This document shows positions 50,175 to 59,451 of a DNA stretch of 64,000 nt, in pieces. The stretch comes from Mariprofundus sp. (GTDB lineage: Bacteria > Pseudomonadota > Zetaproteobacteria > Mariprofundales > Mariprofundaceae). Within the stretch, counting starts at the first letter, position 1; every line of letters starts with the position of its first letter. The notes under the pieces were generated by a model. It was given only the letters and a program-made list of their open reading frames with translations, was not told where the DNA came from and made no database searches. The translations under genes were made by a program, and so were the position numbers. Where the stretch lies: positions 16,944-80,943 of the forward strand of contig JAUZQJ010000021.1 in the NCBI GenBank assembly GCA_030951045.1, given 5' to 3'.

Positions 50175-50557
50175 GATAAATCCCCTAATGATTTTAAAAT
50201 GGGGCATGGATCGTTTGCTGCCGATTTTTCGCATTTGTTGGACAATTCGACGAGTACATCTCTCATTCGGGATAATTTGGTGATGCGATCTTCCAATTCA
50301 CGAGCCTTACTTTTGGCAATGGATTGCACTTGTTCACAATCGTTGGCTCCGATATTAAGTAGCTGTGATATTTCTTTAAGGGTAAAGCCGAGCTCTTTAG
50401 CCTGGGTAATGAACTTTAAGCGCGTGATGTCATCCGTTGAATATTGCCGATAGCCGGATTGTGTCCTTGTGGCCTGAGGTAATAGCTCCCGCTGCTCATA
50501 GTAGCGGATGGTATCTATGGATACGCTGGTTATTTTTGATAATTCCCCGATCTTCAT
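50171..50557 (-). CDS. merR: MerR-family (Hg-type) transcriptional regulator
   Basis: KIGELSKITSVSIDTIRYYEQRELLPQATRTQSGYRQYSTDDITRLKFI; Cys in NDCEQ, NKCEKS, DPCPILKSL. Confidence 0.88.
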   Translation of the reverse strand: MKIGELSKITSVSIDTIRYYEQRELLPQATRTQSGYRQYSTDDITRLKFITQAKELGFTLKEISQLLNIGANDCEQVQSIAKSKARELEDRITKLSRMRDVLVELSNKCEKSAANDPCPILKSLGDLS

Positions 50558-50564
50558 GGGCGCA

Positions 50565-50595
50565 TGATAAAGCATGGAGTATACTCAAGAGTCAA
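50565..50595 (-). promoter_or_regulatory. MerR-type promoter: TTGACT-19 nt-TTATCA with GAGTATACTC dyad in the spacer
   Basis: Reverse strand: ttgact cttgagtatactccatgct ttatca; overlong 19-nt spacer with a palindrome. Confidence 0.65.
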
Positions 50596-50614
50596 GGCTT
50601 TGTGGACATCCAGC

Positions 50615-50950
50615 TTAAGATGAGGTGATGGATCTGGGAGCGAAGAGGATGATAGCGGCACCGATCAGGCATATGCTTGCGCCCAGTATATCCCATGGAT
50701 CAGGTCTTTGCCCTTCGGCCAACCAGAGCCAAAGTAATGAGGTGATAATATAGATGCCTCCGTAGGCTGCATAAGCTCTACCTGCAAAATCAGAGTCAAC
50801 CTGCGTTAGTAAAAATGCGAATAGTATCAGGCTCACTATGCCGGGGATTAACCACCAGATTTCACGATCCAGTCTCAACCAGGCCCAAAAGGCAAAGCAG
50901 CCGGCGATTTCTGCCATGGCTGCTCCGATGTAGAGGTAGATGCTATGCAC
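50615..50950 (-). CDS. ynfA: YnfA family (UPF0060) membrane protein
   Basis: [69 protein letters not shown] start inferred. Confidence 0.85.
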   Translation of the reverse strand: MHSIYLYIGAAMAEIAGCFAFWAWLRLDREIWWLIPGIVSLILFAFLLTQVDSDFAGRAYAAYGGIYIITSLLWLWLAEGQRPDPWDILGASICLIGAAIILFAPRSITSS

Positions 50951-51713
50951 TGGCTGGTTGAGCTGGTTTTTTACGCAGTCCGAGCAGGTATTCAACATTA
51001 CCCTTCGGGCCGTGGATGGGTGACTCGGTGATAGCAATGATCTCAGCACCAGTCAGTTCGGATTCGACCATGGCGGTGACGCGTTCTATGGCCCACTGAC
51101 GCCATTCATCTTCACGTACTACGCCGCGATCAAGATGTTTGGGGTCGACTTCAAATTGAGGTTTGATCAGTGCCACACACCAGCCACCGACTTTCACAAA
51201 TGGCCATGCGCAAGGTAATACCTTGGTCAGGGAGATAAATGAGGTATCAATCACCAGTGCATCAACCGGTTCCGGAATAAGGTCGGAGCTTAGCTTGCGT
51301 ACATGTGTCTTTTCCAGATTGATCACACGTTCATCGTTCTGAAGTTTGTAGTGTAGCTGACTATGTCCAACATCAACGGCATATACTTTTTCTGCTCCAT
51401 TCTGAAGTAGTACATCGGTAAAGCCGCCAGTGGAGGCGCCGACATCAAGACCAACAATACCTTTGGCGCTAAAGGGGAACACCTCGATGGCTTTTTCAAG
51501 TTTAAGGCCGCCGCGTGAGACATAACGCAGCACTTCGCGCACCTCGATTTCAGCATTTTCAGCGATTAAATTACCAGCTTTATCTGATTTCTGACCTGCA
51601 ACATACACAAGGCCGGCCATAATCAGGCGCTGGGCGCGATCTTTGGATTCGGCCAGCTGACGTGAAACCAGTAGCTGATCCAATCGCATTTTCTTAATTT
51701 TAGCTTTTGCCAT
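50943..51713 (-). CDS. tlyA: TlyA-family S4/FtsJ rRNA methyltransferase
   Basis: [51 protein letters not shown]. Confidence 0.92.
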   Translation of the reverse strand: MAKAKIKKMRLDQLLVSRQLAESKDRAQRLIMAGLVYVAGQKSDKAGNLIAENAEIEVREVLRYVSRGGLKLEKAIEVFPFSAKGIVGLDVGASTGGFTDVLLQNGAEKVYAVDVGHSQLHYKLQNDERVINLEKTHVRKLSSDLIPEPVDALVIDTSFISLTKVLPCAWPFVKVGGWCVALIKPQFEVDPKHLDRGVVREDEWRQWAIERVTAMVESELTGAEIIAITESPIHGPKGNVEYLLGLRKKPAQPASA

Positions 51714-51723
51714 AAAGAACGAA

Positions 51724-53580
51724 TTAATTGCTGCGCAGCTGTTTGAGAATACCTGCGGTATCGAGCTCCAGATCACGCAGGATTTCAGCCTGCGTTCCAT
51801 GTGTAGGAAAGCTGTCTGGCATGGCGATGTGAATAAACGAACCGCTCCAGCCAGATGAGAGGGCAAGGGCTGCAATCTGCTCACCAATGCCGCCCTGACG
51901 AATACCTTCTTCGATGACAACCAGTGGTTTACCTGACTGTAAATGGGCTAGAATTGTGGATTCATCAAGCGGTTTAATAAAACGAAGATTGAGTAGGGTA
52001 AAGGCGCGATCATCTTCATCATGCAGGATTTGCACCGCTTGTCGGGCATCTTCAACACGGCTGCCAACAGCCAGGATCAAACCGTCAGAGCCTTTTTCTA
52101 ATAGTTCAGCCTTACCGATGCTTAAGGCTTCAGGTTCAGTGATTTCAACCCCACAACCATTGCCGCGTGGATAGCGAATGGCGACGGGGCCATCAATAGT
52201 TAAGGCGGTGGCCAGCATGTGTTTAAGTTCCATTTCGTTTTTGGGGGCCATGATGGTCATATTCGGCAGGCTGCGCAGAAATGCGATATCAAACATACCG
52301 GTATGGGTTGCACCATCAGCACCCACAATACCAGCACGGTCTATGCAGAAGGTGACGGGGAGATTCTGAATGCAGATATCGTGGATAATCTGATCAAAAG
52401 CGCGTTGTAAAAAGGTGGAGTAGATGGCGACGAAAGGACGTTTTCCAGCCACGCACAAACCACCGGCAAAGGTTACAGCATGCTGTTCGGCGATACCGAC
52501 ATCAAAGCAACGTTCGGGATGCCGTCTGGCAAAGCGTGTCAGCCCTGTGCCGCCCGGCATGGCGGCGGTGATGGCAACAATGCGGTCATCGGCATCAGCT
52601 AAGTCAGCCAGCGTTTCAGCAAACACCTCAGTATAACTTGGTGGTGTGCCGGTGCTTTTGTTGGGCTTGCCCGTTTGGATATTGTAAGGGCCAAGACCAT
52701 GCCATGTTTCCGGATCTTCTTCGGCGGGAGAAAACCCCAAGCCTTTTTTAGTGATCGTATGTAGCAGGATCGGGCCATCAAGTTCTTTGCAATTGGTTAG
52801 TGTTGGCAACAAATGATTAAAATCATGGCCATCAATCGGGCCGATATATCTGAAGCCCATCTCTTCAAACAGGGTACCGGGGGTGATCATGCCTTTGACA
52901 TGTTCTTCAACCCGCTTAGCGGCATCGAGTGCACCTGGCAGTTTATCTAGAATACGTTTGGCTGTGTCTTTTGCCTGGGTATAGGGCTTGCCGGTAATAA
53001 TGCGTGCCAGATAAGAGGACATTGCACCGACATTCGGGGCAATCGACATTTCGTTGTCGTTGAGGATGACCAGCAGACGGTTGTTGTGCGCGCCAGCATG
53101 GTTGAGTGCCTCAAAAGCCATGCCGCCTGTTAACGCACCATCACCAATGACGGCAATGACGTGATTGTTTTCATGGTTGAGGTCGCGCCCGGCTGCCATG
53201 CCATATGCAGCAGAAATCGAAGTGGATGCGTGGCCTGCACCAAAGGGATCATGTTCGGATTCGGAACGTTTGGTGAAACCACAAAGACCACCATATTGAC
53301 GAATCGTTGGCATACCGGAGAGACGGCCGGTGAGAATTTTGTGTGGATATGCCTGATGGCCTACGTCCCAGACGATTTTGTCTTGTGGTGAATTGAAGAT
53401 GTAGTGCAGGGCAATGCTCAGCTCAACCACGCCTAGACCTGCGCCCAGATGGCCGCCAATAGGTGCCAGGGTTTCAATCAGATACTGCCGCATCTCTTTG
53501 GCAAGCTTTGGTAGTTGATCTTCATACATCGCTTTGAGATCAGCTGTATTATGAATTTTTTCCAGCATTGGGAATGTCAC
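51724..53580 (-). CDS. dxs: 1-deoxy-D-xylulose-5-phosphate synthase
   Basis: GHLGAGLGVVELSIALHYIFNSPQDKIVWDVGHQAYPHKILTGR and full-length DXS motifs. Confidence 0.97.
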   Translation of the reverse strand: MTFPMLEKIHNTADLKAMYEDQLPKLAKEMRQYLIETLAPIGGHLGAGLGVVELSIALHYIFNSPQDKIVWDVGHQAYPHKILTGRLSGMPTIRQYGGLCGFTKRSESEHDPFGAGHASTSISAAYGMAAGRDLNHENNHVIAVIGDGALTGGMAFEALNHAGAHNNRLLVILNDNEMSIAPNVGAMSSYLARIITGKPYTQAKDTAKRILDKLPGALDAAKRVEEHVKGMITPGTLFEEMGFRYIGPIDGHDFNHLLPTLTNCKELDGPILLHTITKKGLGFSPAEEDPETWHGLGPYNIQTGKPNKSTGTPPSYTEVFAETLADLADADDRIVAITAAMPGGTGLTRFARRHPERCFDVGIAEQHAVTFAGGLCVAGKRPFVAIYSTFLQRAFDQIIHDICIQNLPVTFCIDRAGIVGADGATHTGMFDIAFLRSLPNMTIMAPKNEMELKHMLATALTIDGPVAIRYPRGNGCGVEITEPEALSIGKAELLEKGSDGLILAVGSRVEDARQAVQILHDEDDRAFTLLNLRFIKPLDESTILAHLQSGKPLVVIEEGIRQGGIGEQIAALALSSGWSGSFIHIAMPDSFPTHGTQAEILRDLELDTAGILKQLRSN

Positions 53581-54518
53581 TGACCACGCTCCAGAATGTA
53601 ATGCACCAGCGCCTGCAGGTGATCGGACTTGTTATTGTTTGATACTGTTGATGTTTTTGCATCTGTTCTGTCCAACGGTTCACAGGCTGCGATGGCTAGT
53701 TCGTGCATTTCATTGGCCAGTTCACGGGCACGTTGCAAACCCAGTACAGATACATACGTTGCTTTGTTCTGAGCCTCATCCTTACCTGCGCTTTTACCTA
53801 ATGCAACCGAACTGGCTGTGGTGTCGAGAATATCGTCGGCAATCTGGAACAGCAGGCCAACGGATTTACCATAGCGTGAACATGCTTGAAATTGTTTGTC
53901 ACTGGCGTTGGCTAACAGTGCACCGGCTTCACAACACCAGCACAATAGCGCTCCGGTTTTGTGTAGATGGATGCGTTCAACAGCCAGTAGATCCATGCCT
54001 TCGCTATCACTTTCGGCCTGCATATCCAGCACCTGACCACCCACCATACCCTGGCAGCCAGATGCAAGGGCCAATGAATGAATAAGATTGCAGCGTAAAT
54101 TACTGTCGATATTTGCGCTGGCTAGCAGTTCAAAAGCCAAAGCCTGCAAGGCATCTGCGGCGAGAACAGCGGTCGCTTCATCAAACTGTTTGTGACATGT
54201 TGGATTGCCGCGTCTGAGGTCATCGTCATCCATGCATGGCAGATCATCGTGAATCAATGAATAGGTGTGAATGCATTCAATGGCCAGTGCTGCAGGCATG
54301 ATTGTTTCAATATTAGCCAAGCCTGACTCTGTCCCACCACAGGTCTGATAACATTCGAGCAGTAGGGCAGGACGAATGCGCTTGCCGCCAGCCAGCAGGC
54401 TGTAGCGCATGGCAGCAAGCAGAGAGGGGGCGACCACGGAAGATCGTGCATCGAGCATGGATGCAAGTGCTTGATCCACATCGGTGGCATGTGTTGAGAG
54501 AAATTGAGGTGCTTGCAT
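53577..54518 (-). CDS. ispA: Polyprenyl (farnesyl/geranylgeranyl) diphosphate synthase
   Basis: GGKRIRPALL, LIHDDLPCMDDDDLRRGNPTCH, FQIADDILD. Confidence 0.94.
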   Translation of the reverse strand: MQAPQFLSTHATDVDQALASMLDARSSVVAPSLLAAMRYSLLAGGKRIRPALLLECYQTCGGTESGLANIETIMPAALAIECIHTYSLIHDDLPCMDDDDLRRGNPTCHKQFDEATAVLAADALQALAFELLASANIDSNLRCNLIHSLALASGCQGMVGGQVLDMQAESDSEGMDLLAVERIHLHKTGALLCWCCEAGALLANASDKQFQACSRYGKSVGLLFQIADDILDTTASSVALGKSAGKDEAQNKATYVSVLGLQRARELANEMHELAIAACEPLDRTDAKTSTVSNNNKSDHLQALVHYILERGQ

Positions 54519-54519
54519 G

Positions 54520-54732
54520 TTATTGATCTGTATCGCTATCCAGGATCTGTAAACGCTGTTCGGCCTGATCCAGCAGTGATTCGCAACGGCGGGATAGCTT
54601 TACGCCCTGTTCAAATGCCGCCACGCTCTCTTCTAATGGCAATTCACCGGATTCAAGCTTATCAACCAGAGCAGTGAGTCCATCAAGTGCTTGCTCAAAG
54701 GAGAGTTCGGTGTCCTTGCTCTTATTACTCAT
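54520..54732 (-). CDS. xseB: Exodeoxyribonuclease VII small subunit
   Basis: SFEQALDGLTALVDKLESGELPLEESVAAFEQGVKLSRRCESLLDQAEQRLQIL. Confidence 0.93.
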   Translation of the reverse strand: MSNKSKDTELSFEQALDGLTALVDKLESGELPLEESVAAFEQGVKLSRRCESLLDQAEQRLQILDSDTDQ

Positions 54733-54830
54733 AACTGGCATCTCCTAGCCTCGGGTGTGTTCGAGGAGTGCTGGATTCTAAGCTACGATCTTCCTTGGTC
54801 AATGCGAAGCCTTGAAGGTAAACTCGGCCG

Positions 54831-55448
54831 ATGCATATACGTCACCATGACAGTCAAGATTACCCTGATTCCATTGCAGAACAGGAAGCGCTGGTTGCCG
54901 ATATCTTAGCCGGTAAAGCAGCGTCGAGTCTTATTTTTACAGAGCACCCGCCGGTATATACCATTGGCACCTCCGGTTCCGAACAGGATGTATTGCATCG
55001 GACTGTAGAAGGTGAACGCATCGATGTGTATGCCAGCGGTCGGGGTGGTGAAGTGACCTATCATGGGCCGGGCCAATTGATCTGTTATGTCATTGCTGAT
55101 CTGCGTCAACAACAGGATTTGCATCAACATGTGCATCGTCTGGAGCAGATGATTATCAACACCTTGGCTGAATTCGGTGTGCAGGCAGGGCGTGATGAGC
55201 GTGGTATTGGTGTTTGGGTAGATGGTAAAAAAATTGCAGCAATCGGTGTGCGTTGTCGCAAGTGGATCACATTTCATGGCATTGCTCTGAATATTGATCC
55301 GAACCTGAAACATTTTTCAGGCATTGTTGCGTGTGGAATGACAGATAGTCCAGTGACGTCGATGCGCGCACTCGGCATCAAAGCTGATCGGGCGGCAGTA
55401 GAAGCAGTTATTGCACGTCACAGCGCAATATTTAATGAAAGGTTGTAG
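54831..55448 (+). CDS. lipB: Octanoyltransferase LipB
   Basis: GRGGEVTYHGPGQLICYVIADL, KKIAAIGVRCRKWITFHGIALN. Confidence 0.94.
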   Translation: MHIRHHDSQDYPDSIAEQEALVADILAGKAASSLIFTEHPPVYTIGTSGSEQDVLHRTVEGERIDVYASGRGGEVTYHGPGQLICYVIADLRQQQDLHQHVHRLEQMIINTLAEFGVQAGRDERGIGVWVDGKKIAAIGVRCRKWITFHGIALNIDPNLKHFSGIVACGMTDSPVTSMRALGIKADRAAVEAVIARHSAIFNERL

Positions 55449-55455
55449 GTAATAT

Positions 55456-56571
55456 ATGAAAAATTATATCAAAAGAATTTGTGGTTCTGTGTTGAGCCTA
55501 TTGTGCATGGGAATCACTCCGGCTCTTGCAGAGGACGTTTCTCCTGCCGTGGCGGCAGAACTCAATTATATCGCCGAAGCTGTGCGTAATCATGGTGGTG
55601 GCGGTCTGCGTAAGGGCATGCGGTATGAGGCGGCTGGAACGCTGACCACTACGGTTGATACGGAAAAACTGGGTTGGTGGCCGGGTGGCACAGCCTATGT
55701 GGAGTTTATTGTGAATCACGGCAGTGACCCCAGTGCGGCATTGGTTGGTGATTTCCAGACGCTAAGCAATATTGCCGATGGTAATCGTACGCGCCTGCAA
55801 CAGCTATGGTTTGAGCAGAGTATGATGGATGGGGCGCTATCCCTGTTGCTTGGCACCCATGATCTGAACTCTGAATTTAATGTTTCAGAATATGCCGGTT
55901 TGTTTACGAATTCATCCTTTGGTATTACTCCTGAAATGAGTGGTAATGCAGCCATTTCTTTATGGCCGGAGGCAGGGCTGGCAGCACGTGTCGCATTACA
56001 ATTTGGAGGTCATACATCATTTCGCATGGCAGCTTACGATGGTGATCCGGCCACACGCGGGCTGAAGGCATCTGAAGGGTATCTCTATATTGCTGAAGCA
56101 GCATACGTGGATGAAGATGCCGTCTATAAGGTGGGGGCATGGCGTCATAGCAAGGCACCAAGACAGGGTGGCGGACTGGGTTTGAGTGGCACTTATCTGG
56201 TGGTGGATCAGCCGCTTTGGCAGTGGGATGAGCGTGCTTTGGGCGCTTTTTTGCAGCTGGGCTACGCTCAGCGCGGTGCTGAAAATATTAAAAATTATGT
56301 CGGTGCAGGCCTGCATGTCAGTGGGCTTATTCCAGGTCGTGCGGATGATGAAGCAGGCGTGGCTATGGCACGTGCAGACTTTTCAAAAGCCTATTTGCTG
56401 GCCAACAAGGGATTTAAGAAAAATGAAACCGTGTTTGAAATTACCTATCGTGCCCAGTTGACCGATTGGTTGGCAATTCAGCCGGCTTTCCAATATATCA
56501 TATCACCATCAGGGGATCCGGCATTGAAGAACGCCAAGGTTGCTTTGATTCGAGTGGAAGCAGGGCTTTAA
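55456..56571 (+). CDS. OprB-family carbohydrate-selective porin
   Basis: Signal peptide; GDFQTLSNI, LWFEQSMMDGALSLLLGTHDLNSEFN, C-terminal IQPAFQYIISPSGDPALKNAKVALIRVEAGL. Confidence 0.85.
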   Translation: MKNYIKRICGSVLSLLCMGITPALAEDVSPAVAAELNYIAEAVRNHGGGGLRKGMRYEAAGTLTTTVDTEKLGWWPGGTAYVEFIVNHGSDPSAALVGDFQTLSNIADGNRTRLQQLWFEQSMMDGALSLLLGTHDLNSEFNVSEYAGLFTNSSFGITPEMSGNAAISLWPEAGLAARVALQFGGHTSFRMAAYDGDPATRGLKASEGYLYIAEAAYVDEDAVYKVGAWRHSKAPRQGGGLGLSGTYLVVDQPLWQWDERALGAFLQLGYAQRGAENIKNYVGAGLHVSGLIPGRADDEAGVAMARADFSKAYLLANKGFKKNETVFEITYRAQLTDWLAIQPAFQYIISPSGDPALKNAKVALIRVEAGL

Positions 56572-56582
56572 TTCTGATCTAC

Positions 56583-57014
56583 TTATCCGGGGTGCAATAA
56601 GGCCGGGTAATTTTGCTTTTCACGCATGGTATTGATGGTATTAAAAATAAGTGGTTTCCGAATGATCGCACACTCTAAGCGGTATTTACCCGGATAATTC
56701 ATAATCATTAAACCGAACAGTATACTCAGCAAACCCTGCCCCGGGGTGAATAACATGATGATACCTGCCGTGAGTAGCAGTGCACCAAGTGTGTTTTTTA
56801 TACAGGCGAGTAACAATCGAAGCATAGGGTGGCGTTGTTGATGCTCCTGACACAGGCGCTGCTGTCCTGATAGGGTGAAATAATCGACTGGAATACGTGC
56901 AAGAATCAATGGTATGGATGCAATGCTGACGATAAACATAATGAGTGAAGCAATAGCGATCCACCAGCCATAAGCGTGAAAAAAAATGATGATTTGATCC
57001 CATAGTTCAATCAT
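56583..57014 (-). CDS. PGPGW-like transmembrane protein
   Basis: TLGALLLTAGIIMLFTPGQGLLSILFGLMIMNYPGKYRLE; several hydrophobic segments. Confidence 0.6.
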   Translation of the reverse strand: MIELWDQIIIFFHAYGWWIAIASLIMFIVSIASIPLILARIPVDYFTLSGQQRLCQEHQQRHPMLRLLLACIKNTLGALLLTAGIIMLFTPGQGLLSILFGLMIMNYPGKYRLECAIIRKPLIFNTINTMREKQNYPALLHPG

Positions 57015-57201
57015 TATTGTATATCCTGATCATATTCATGAGGGCTCACTATGGTCATAGTTTATTGCCCTGCAAGTATGACCATGGTGGAAAGTTTTTC
57101 CTTGTTGGTGGAAAACATTTCCTGCCTCTTTGACTTACTATTTGTTAAGCAGTTGATTTTTAATGGTTTTATCCTTGGCCTTCTTCCTGCTTAGGTATGG
57201 C

Positions 57202-58737
57202 ATGATAGAACAAATAAATGGAACCGGCCTATCCGGCATTTCGGGTAAATCCACGAAGCACGGTAAGAATAGCTTGTTTGCTAAATTACTGGCCATGCTA
57301 GAGAAGAATGCTGAAACCTCTGGTAAGGGCAAAGGGCTTCAACTCAATGCAGCTAATTCGGGTAAGGCCAAAGGTTTGCTTTCTTTGGCTGAGAAAACTG
57401 ATCCTGTGTTGGCTGCGAAAAGTAAACTTCTATTGGCTTTGGCTACAAAAGAGAAAGCAGAGGGCAAAGAGAAGATAGATGAAAGTACGACTACTTTGTT
57501 CGCAGCTCATGTGATTGTTGATCAGGCATCCCAGGTTAAAAAGAGTGATAAAATTGGCAAGGATTCACTGTTGATTAAGGGTCAAGTCAGTGGACAAGCA
57601 CATGGGAAAGCGGGAACGCAAGGTGCTGAAAAAGGCGCGGGAGCTGACAATACTGCCTTTATCAAAGGTGCGGATAAGCTTGATCAGGGAAATACTGTAT
57701 TGAACGAGAAGGCTCAGGGCATGTCCGCTAAAGCCGATGGTATGCTCGCATCTCAGTTTAATGGAGAGCTGGGCAAGCAGGTTCAGGCTTTGGATTCAGC
57801 ACGCCTGGTTTCTGATAAAGTTGCTACTGATATCTCAGCTTTGGCGCAAAAGAGTCAAGGGGCTGAGCAGAGTGTTAAGGGGGCTTCACTCACAGGTGTC
57901 GGTCAACTGGAGGCGAATGCACAGCCCTTGTTGAATAAACCAGATAGTACCGCTCGCGCAGGTATTGAAGAGAAAAAAGCTGATTTGATTGGAATGGCTA
58001 AACAGGGCTTGGGTGAAAAGAGTGTTACAAAAACACCTGCCGAGGTGATGGGAGCTGCTGTCGGTGCACACCTTCAACATGCTAAAGCAGTTCAGGCTCA
58101 CCAGTCACAACAGGCGCAGCAAATCAATGTAAATGCTGTTGCTGCATCCGGGGTACAGGTCACAATGTCTGAATCATCGTTGGGTGATTCAGGTTCACAG
58201 TTCTCAGATCATAAGGGTGGTCAAGGTACACAGACATCCACATCCATGCTGGGCGATGTGAAGTCAACAGGCTCATCTTCATCTGCAAATGCGAATTTTC
58301 AGAGTTATTTGACCAGCAAAGCCGCACCGGTTTTGTCTGTCTTTGATAGCATGAACCATATCGCTCAGTCAGCCAAAAATGGTCAGACACGTTTAGAGAT
58401 TCAACTTGATCCAGCCAATCTCGGAAAAATACAAATTTCATTGCAAAGTGATGCCTCTAAGCATTTGCAGGTGCACATGATTGTGGATCAGAGCATGACA
58501 CGTACAGCACTTGAACAGCAATTGCCGCAATTAAGGACGGCATTGGCACAGCAGGGTTTTGATCTTTCCGGTTTTTCCATGGATTCACAGGGTCAACAGG
58601 CATCATCAGGTGGTGGTGGCCATGGAGCGCGATCACAAACTGGAGCCAATCTACTGGAAAACGTGATGGTTGATGGTTCCCTGCCAACACAGACACAACA
58701 GGCGATGACAGGTTCCGGCCTGAGCATCCGAGTTTAG
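57202..58737 (+). CDS. fliK: Flagellar hook-length control protein FliK
   Basis: C-terminal GQTRLEIQLDPANLGKIQISLQSDASKHLQVHMIVDQSMTRTALEQQLPQLRTALAQQGF; Q/G/A/S-rich middle; upstream of flgDE. Confidence 0.85.
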   Translation: MIEQINGTGLSGISGKSTKHGKNSLFAKLLAMLEKNAETSGKGKGLQLNAANSGKAKGLLSLAEKTDPVLAAKSKLLLALATKEKAEGKEKIDESTTTLFAAHVIVDQASQVKKSDKIGKDSLLIKGQVSGQAHGKAGTQGAEKGAGADNTAFIKGADKLDQGNTVLNEKAQGMSAKADGMLASQFNGELGKQVQALDSARLVSDKVATDISALAQKSQGAEQSVKGASLTGVGQLEANAQPLLNKPDSTARAGIEEKKADLIGMAKQGLGEKSVTKTPAEVMGAAVGAHLQHAKAVQAHQSQQAQQINVNAVAASGVQVTMSESSLGDSGSQFSDHKGGQGTQTSTSMLGDVKSTGSSSSANANFQSYLTSKAAPVLSVFDSMNHIAQSAKNGQTRLEIQLDPANLGKIQISLQSDASKHLQVHMIVDQSMTRTALEQQLPQLRTALAQQGFDLSGFSMDSQGQQASSGGGGHGARSQTGANLLENVMVDGSLPTQTQQAMTGSGLSIRV

Positions 58738-58746
58738 GAGAGCTAT

Positions 58747-59415
58747 ATGTTAGCAACGAATCTCAGCAGCACGAGCTCGGCCACAGCGACAACTGCAACC
58801 AGACAGACCGATATCGGTCAGAAAGATATCTTTTTGAAATTACTGGTTGCACAAATGGAGAATCAGGACCCTTTGAAACCACAGGATGCTACACAGATGT
58901 CATCCCAGTTGGCGCAATTTAATATGGTAGAGCAGCAGACTCAGAGTAATAAATATCTCGAACAGATGGTTGCTGCCGGTGGTGCTTCTTCTTCAGTCGC
59001 TCAGCCAGGCACTGGCGCTTCTTATCTGGGGCATTCAGTAACAGTGAATCAAGATCAGCTATTGTATGATGGTACAAGCCAGAACTTTACGGCTGTGTTG
59101 GATGAACCTGCAACAGATGTGTTGGCCTTTGTCTTTGATGGTGCCGGTAACCCGGTTCGCACGATGCAGTTTGCAAATCTTCCGGCTGGAGCTACTTCAA
59201 TGGTTTGGGACGGTACTTTGGATTCCGGAGCTATTGCACCTCAAGGTAATTACAGCGTGCAGCTCTCGCCACTCAATATCAATGGTGCTGAAGTGGGGTA
59301 TGCGATTCAGCGCACAGGACAGGTGGATGCGGTTCGATTTAACGCAACTGGCACAGAGTTAATGGTGGGTGGTGTAGCTACATCCATCGCAAATATCACA
59401 GAACTTCGTTTGTAA
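58747..59415 (+). CDS. flgD: Flagellar hook assembly protein FlgD
   Basis: FLKLLVAQMENQDPLKPQDATQMSSQLAQFNMVEQQ. Confidence 0.93.
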   Translation: MLATNLSSTSSATATTATRQTDIGQKDIFLKLLVAQMENQDPLKPQDATQMSSQLAQFNMVEQQTQSNKYLEQMVAAGGASSSVAQPGTGASYLGHSVTVNQDQLLYDGTSQNFTAVLDEPATDVLAFVFDGAGNPVRTMQFANLPAGATSMVWDGTLDSGAIAPQGNYSVQLSPLNINGAEVGYAIQRTGQVDAVRFNATGTELMVGGVATSIANITELRL

Positions 59416-59451
59416 TAGAACACAAACGGTAATAAACATAAGGAGTAAATC

